DNA of 7,225 nt from the NCBI GenBank assembly GCA_900770225.1, contig CAAGJU010000090.1, forward strand, positions 1 through 7,225. Direction: 5' to 3'. This document shows positions 4,910 to 7,225 of this stretch, in pieces. Origin of the DNA: Lachnospiraceae bacterium. Lineage in GTDB: Bacteria; Bacillota; Clostridia; Lachnospirales; Lachnospiraceae. The notes beneath the pieces were generated by a model. It made no database searches. It saw nothing but the letters and a program-made list of their open reading frames with translations, and had not been told where the DNA came from. Numbering within the stretch: position 1 is the first letter of the stretch; every line of letters begins with the position of its first letter. The position numbers and the translations under genes were made by a program.

Positions 4910-6396
4910 TGCTCAAAATGTCCCAAGTCAATTATATCAGAGATTTGAGCAATAGTGGGTACCGGATTGCAGAAATTTCGAAGAAGCTGGAAGTCGACCG
5001 CAAGACGGTCCGGAAGTATCTCGGCCAGGAGGACTTCTCGCCGACACCTCCGGTGAAGCACCAAGCCCCTTCAAAGCTGGATCCCTACAAGCCGAAGATC
5101 CTGGAGTGGCTGGCAGAAGACCAGCACGTCTGGCAGAAGCAGCAGCACACAGCCAAGCGGATCCTCGACCGGCTCCGCCAGGAAGAAGGGTTCGACGGCT
5201 CTTACAGCACCGTTCAGCGCTACGTCAAGTCCGTACGGCACCAGCAACAGGCACGTGCGACACAGGAACTCATCTGGGAGCCCGGTTCTGCCCAGGTGGA
5301 TTTCGGCGAAGCCGATTTCGAGGTGGACGGCATCTGCCGCCGCATGAAGTACCTGACCGTTTCGTTCCCCTACAGCAACGACGGGTTCACGCAAGTATTC
5401 GGCGGCGAGACGGCAGAATGTGTCTGCCAGGGCCTCCGGAACATCTTCGAGTACATCGGCGGGGTCCCGCCTCTCCTGATCTTCGACAATGCCACCGGTG
5501 TCGGCAAGCGCATTGGCAGCCAGGTGCATGAGACGGAGCTGTTCCAACGGTTCCGCGCGCATTACGGCTGCCGCGTGAAGTTCTGCAACCCGTATGCCGG
5601 CTACGAGAAAGGCAACGTGGAGCGCAAGGTCGGCTACATCCGCGCCAACCTCTTTGTCCCTGTCCCGAAAGTCAGCAATTTCCATGCCTACAACCGCCAG
5701 CTCCTGAAGCGGCATGAGGAAAAGGCGCAGGAGAAGCATTACAAGAAGGGCGTCTGCATTGCAGAGCTCTTCGAGCAAGACTGCGCCGCATTGCGTCCCC
5801 TGCCGAGGAAGGCATTCCATGTGTGCCGCTACGAATGGCTCAAGGCAGACGGCTATGGGAAGATCTGCCTGGACGGGAAGCACTATTACTCCACCCGGCC
5901 GGAGAACAGTCACCGGCGCGTGCTCGTTGGCATCCATGCCGACAAAGTGGACATCCTGCAGGATGATGGCACGCTGCTGGTCTCCCATGAACGGCGGTTC
6001 GGGCCAGAGCGCACCGACAGCAACGACTACCGCACCACGCTCTGCACCCTGATGAAGAATCCCGGTGCCTGGGAGAACAGCGGCATCCGCCGGCAGGCAC
6101 CAGCGCTCCTCCGGGACTACCTGGACCAGCAGGACAGGAAGGGCCGCAAGGCGCAGCTACGCACCCTTTTCGAGCTCACGGGCCATTACGGACTGGAGAC
6201 TGCCATGGCAGCCATGGAGCGCAGCATCCATGGCAAGCGCCTCTCTTCCTGCGATGCCGCCGTCCTGGCCGAACGGATTGCGGGCTTCGGGCTGGATACC
6301 CGTCCTGCGGCCGGCCCATCCCTCGCCGTCTATGACCAGGCCTTCCTGAGGGGAGGTGACCGGCATGACACCGAAGATGAAGGCCACGTTGGATGA
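4909..6396 (+). CDS. istA: IS21-family transposase IstA
   Basis: A DDE-type transposase that cuts and joins the element's ends. It has 495 residues, usual for IS21 IstA. Residues about 5-38 form a helix-turn-helix (IRDLSNSGYRIAEISKKL, then DRKTVRKYL). An integrase-core (rve) domain spans about residues 120-250. The catalytic triad is visible: Asp131 in AQVDFGEADF, Asp193 in LLIFDNATG and Glu238 in KGNVERKVGYIR. The C-terminal part, after about 300, is the beta-rich tail of the family. The start at 4909 (MLKMSQVNYI) is set by AAGGAGG 7 bp upstream; an in-frame TTG at 4879 would add 10 residues but would place the start before that site. No frameshift or internal stop is seen, so the gene appears intact. 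Translation may be repressed in read-through RNA by the fold-back structure at its start. Confidence 0.95.
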   Translation: MLKMSQVNYIRDLSNSGYRIAEISKKLEVDRKTVRKYLGQEDFSPTPPVKHQAPSKLDPYKPKILEWLAEDQHVWQKQQHTAKRILDRLRQEEGFDGSYSTVQRYVKSVRHQQQARATQELIWEPGSAQVDFGEADFEVDGICRRMKYLTVSFPYSNDGFTQVFGGETAECVCQGLRNIFEYIGGVPPLLIFDNATGVGKRIGSQVHETELFQRFRAHYGCRVKFCNPYAGYEKGNVERKVGYIRANLFVPVPKVSNFHAYNRQLLKRHEEKAQEKHYKKGVCIAELFEQDCAALRPLPRKAFHVCRYEWLKADGYGKICLDGKHYYSTRPENSHRRVLVGIHADKVDILQDDGTLLVSHERRFGPERTDSNDYRTTLCTLMKNPGAWENSGIRRQAPALLRDYLDQQDRKGRKAQLRTLFELTGHYGLETAMAAMERSIHGKRLSSCDAAVLAERIAGFGLDTRPAAGPSLAVYDQAFLRGGDRHDTEDEGHVG

Positions 6397-7135
6397 GGAG
6401 GTCCGCAAAGCAGCGCGCAAGCTCTTCCTCAGCAGCAATGTTGCCGACATCTGCAAGAACGAGGCGACGCCCAAGCAGGAAGAGTTCCTGCTCCATGTAT
6501 TCCAGAAGGAACTCGCTGCCCGGGAAGAGAACAAGCGGCACCGCCTCATGAAGCGGGCCGGGTTCCCGACCTACAAGACCTTTGAGGGCTACGAATATGG
6601 CCACATCCAGTTCCCGCCAGCTTTCAGCCAGGAAGAACTGGAGAGCTGCCAATTCATCCAGGAGCACAAGAACCTCATCCTCTACGGCCCGGTCGGCACA
6701 GGCAAGACGCACCTGGCGATAGCCATTGGCGTGAAAGCCTGCCAGATGGGCCTGAAGACCAAGTTCTATTCCGTGACAGAGCTGGTCCTGAAGCTGGCCG
6801 AAGCCAGGAAGCAGGGCACGCTCGAGAAACTGGTGAATGACCTGCAGAAGCAGGACCTCCTGATCCTTGATGAATGGGGCTACGTCCCCGTAGACCAAGG
6901 CGGCTCGCAGATGCTGTTCCGCATTGTCTCAGACAGCTACGAGCGCAAGAGCCTCATCCTGACGACGAACCTGGAGTTCTCGAAATGGGGCAGCGTCTTC
7001 ACGGATGAACAGATGGCCGCTGCCATGATTGACCGCCTGGCCCACCACGGCCATCTCCTGATGGCCAGTGGCCGGAGCTACCGGATGGAACATGCCCTCA
7101 TGCGGCAAGATGCAGTAGTGGAACCTGCATCCTGA
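6365..7135 (+). CDS. istB: IS21-family transposition helper ATPase IstB
   Basis: An AAA+ ATPase related to DnaC that assembles on target DNA and activates IstA for transposition. The 256-residue protein has an N-terminal helical region (about 1-80), Walker A GPVGTGKT (108-115), Walker B LLILDEWG (Asp169, Glu170) and the sensor-type strand LILTTN, followed by DRLAHHGHLL near the C-terminus, as is typical of the family. The ATG at 6365 is used because GGAGGT lies 7 bp upstream; a GTG at 6356 lies within that site and is unlikely. The gene overlaps the end of istA by 32 bp, the usual coupled arrangement. It is intact. Confidence 0.95.
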   Translation: MTPKMKATLDEEVRKAARKLFLSSNVADICKNEATPKQEEFLLHVFQKELAAREENKRHRLMKRAGFPTYKTFEGYEYGHIQFPPAFSQEELESCQFIQEHKNLILYGPVGTGKTHLAIAIGVKACQMGLKTKFYSVTELVLKLAEARKQGTLEKLVNDLQKQDLLILDEWGYVPVDQGGSQMLFRIVSDSYERKSLILTTNLEFSKWGSVFTDEQMAAAMIDRLAHHGHLLMASGRSYRMEHALMRQDAVVEPAS

Positions 7136-7144
7136 CAAGACCTG

Positions 7145-7206
7145 CTGATGAAAGTGGGGAATTTCCCATGATGACAACGGGGACGCGTGATGATGAAAAT
7201 GGGGAA
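7145..7206 (-). repeat. Right-end subterminal repeats of the IS (three copies)
   Basis: Read on the minus strand, three 17-bp copies occur: TTCCCCATTTTCATCAT (7206-7190), GTCCCCGTTGTCATCAT (7184-7168) and TTCCCCACTTTCATCAG (7161-7145). Their starts are 22-23 bp apart, about two helical turns, so all three would face the same side of the DNA. They mirror the two copies at the left end. Confidence 0.7.
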
Positions 7207-7225
7207 AAATGCTTGACTAAAAACA

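Larger units (their letters stand above)
4758..7225 (+). mobile_element. IS21-family insertion sequence, apparently complete (about 2.47 kb)
   Basis: The element carries istA and istB in the canonical order and overlap. Proposed ends are TGTATATGAT at 4758 and the complement TGTTTTTAGT ending at 7225. Both begin with TG, and both are exactly 25 bp long up to the CCC of the first subterminal repeat, with 14 of 25 positions identical. The length fits the family (roughly 2-2.5 kb). Subterminal direct repeats are also typical of IS21. The target-site duplication cannot be tested because the right flank lies outside the window. The element lies upstream of, and divergent from, the ATPase/TOPRIM operon. 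Confidence 0.85.

Noticed and set aside
5071..5988. 305-codon minus-strand open frame inside istA
   Set aside because: Antisense shadow of a confident IstA gene. The composition is Ala/Leu/Val-rich with no recognisable motif and no ribosome-binding site was noted.
6176..6898. 240-codon minus-strand frame across the istA/istB junction
   Set aside because: Antisense to two intact, overlapping transposition genes and without family features.

Overview
The window looks like accessory chromosome from a G+C-rich member of the Bacillota. Ribosome-binding sites of the AGGAGG type precede most genes. The membrane-anchored L,D-transpeptidase with a peptidoglycan-binding-like region and the secreted DUF4163/DUF3298-type protein are family types common in that phylum. 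Negativicutes (Selenomonas, Mitsuokella or Megasphaera relatives) would fit the composition, but that is a guess; nothing here fixes the genus.

Layout. All genes except those of the insertion sequence lie on the minus strand. At the left edge (1-41) a probable gene start runs out of the window. Next come a 125-residue protein of unknown function (240-617) and, 35 bp upstream of it, an L,D-transpeptidase (653-1561) with its own predicted promoter at 1663-1691. A 32-bp perfectly alternating purine/pyrimidine tract lies in the transpeptidase leader. The 1562-1832 gap holds that leader, a weak terminator-like hairpin and a large GC-rich hairpin. A secreted DUF4163/DUF3298-like protein follows (1833-2489).

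From about 2500 the DNA changes character. A 3' remnant of a MazF-type toxin gene (2527-2730) directly abuts an AT-rich two-gene cassette. The cassette encodes an AAA15/OLD-like ABC-type ATPase (3447-4544) and a DUF3226-like TOPRIM protein (2756-3445), separated by one nucleotide. It has a well-formed sigma-70-type promoter at 4638-4666. The architecture resembles the PARIS (AriA/AriB) and AbiL/RloAB anti-phage pairs, with a different TOPRIM family as the partner. This is the best candidate in the window for a poorly described defence system.

From 4758 to the last base lies what appears to be a complete IS21-family element on the plus strand, with istA and istB overlapping by 32 bp. It has TG...CA ends, phased ~17-bp subterminal repeats (two on the left, three on the right), and a fold-back RNA structure at the istA ribosome-binding site. 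That structure should form in read-through transcripts but not in transcripts from the element's own predicted promoter. The window ends exactly on the element's right-hand CA, which suggests an assembly break at a repeated sequence.

How the parts relate. The ATPase and TOPRIM proteins probably work as sensor and effector of one immune module. The truncated toxin gene and the IS on either side mark the locus as a turnover site for mobile and defence genes, set into otherwise ordinary cell-envelope genes.
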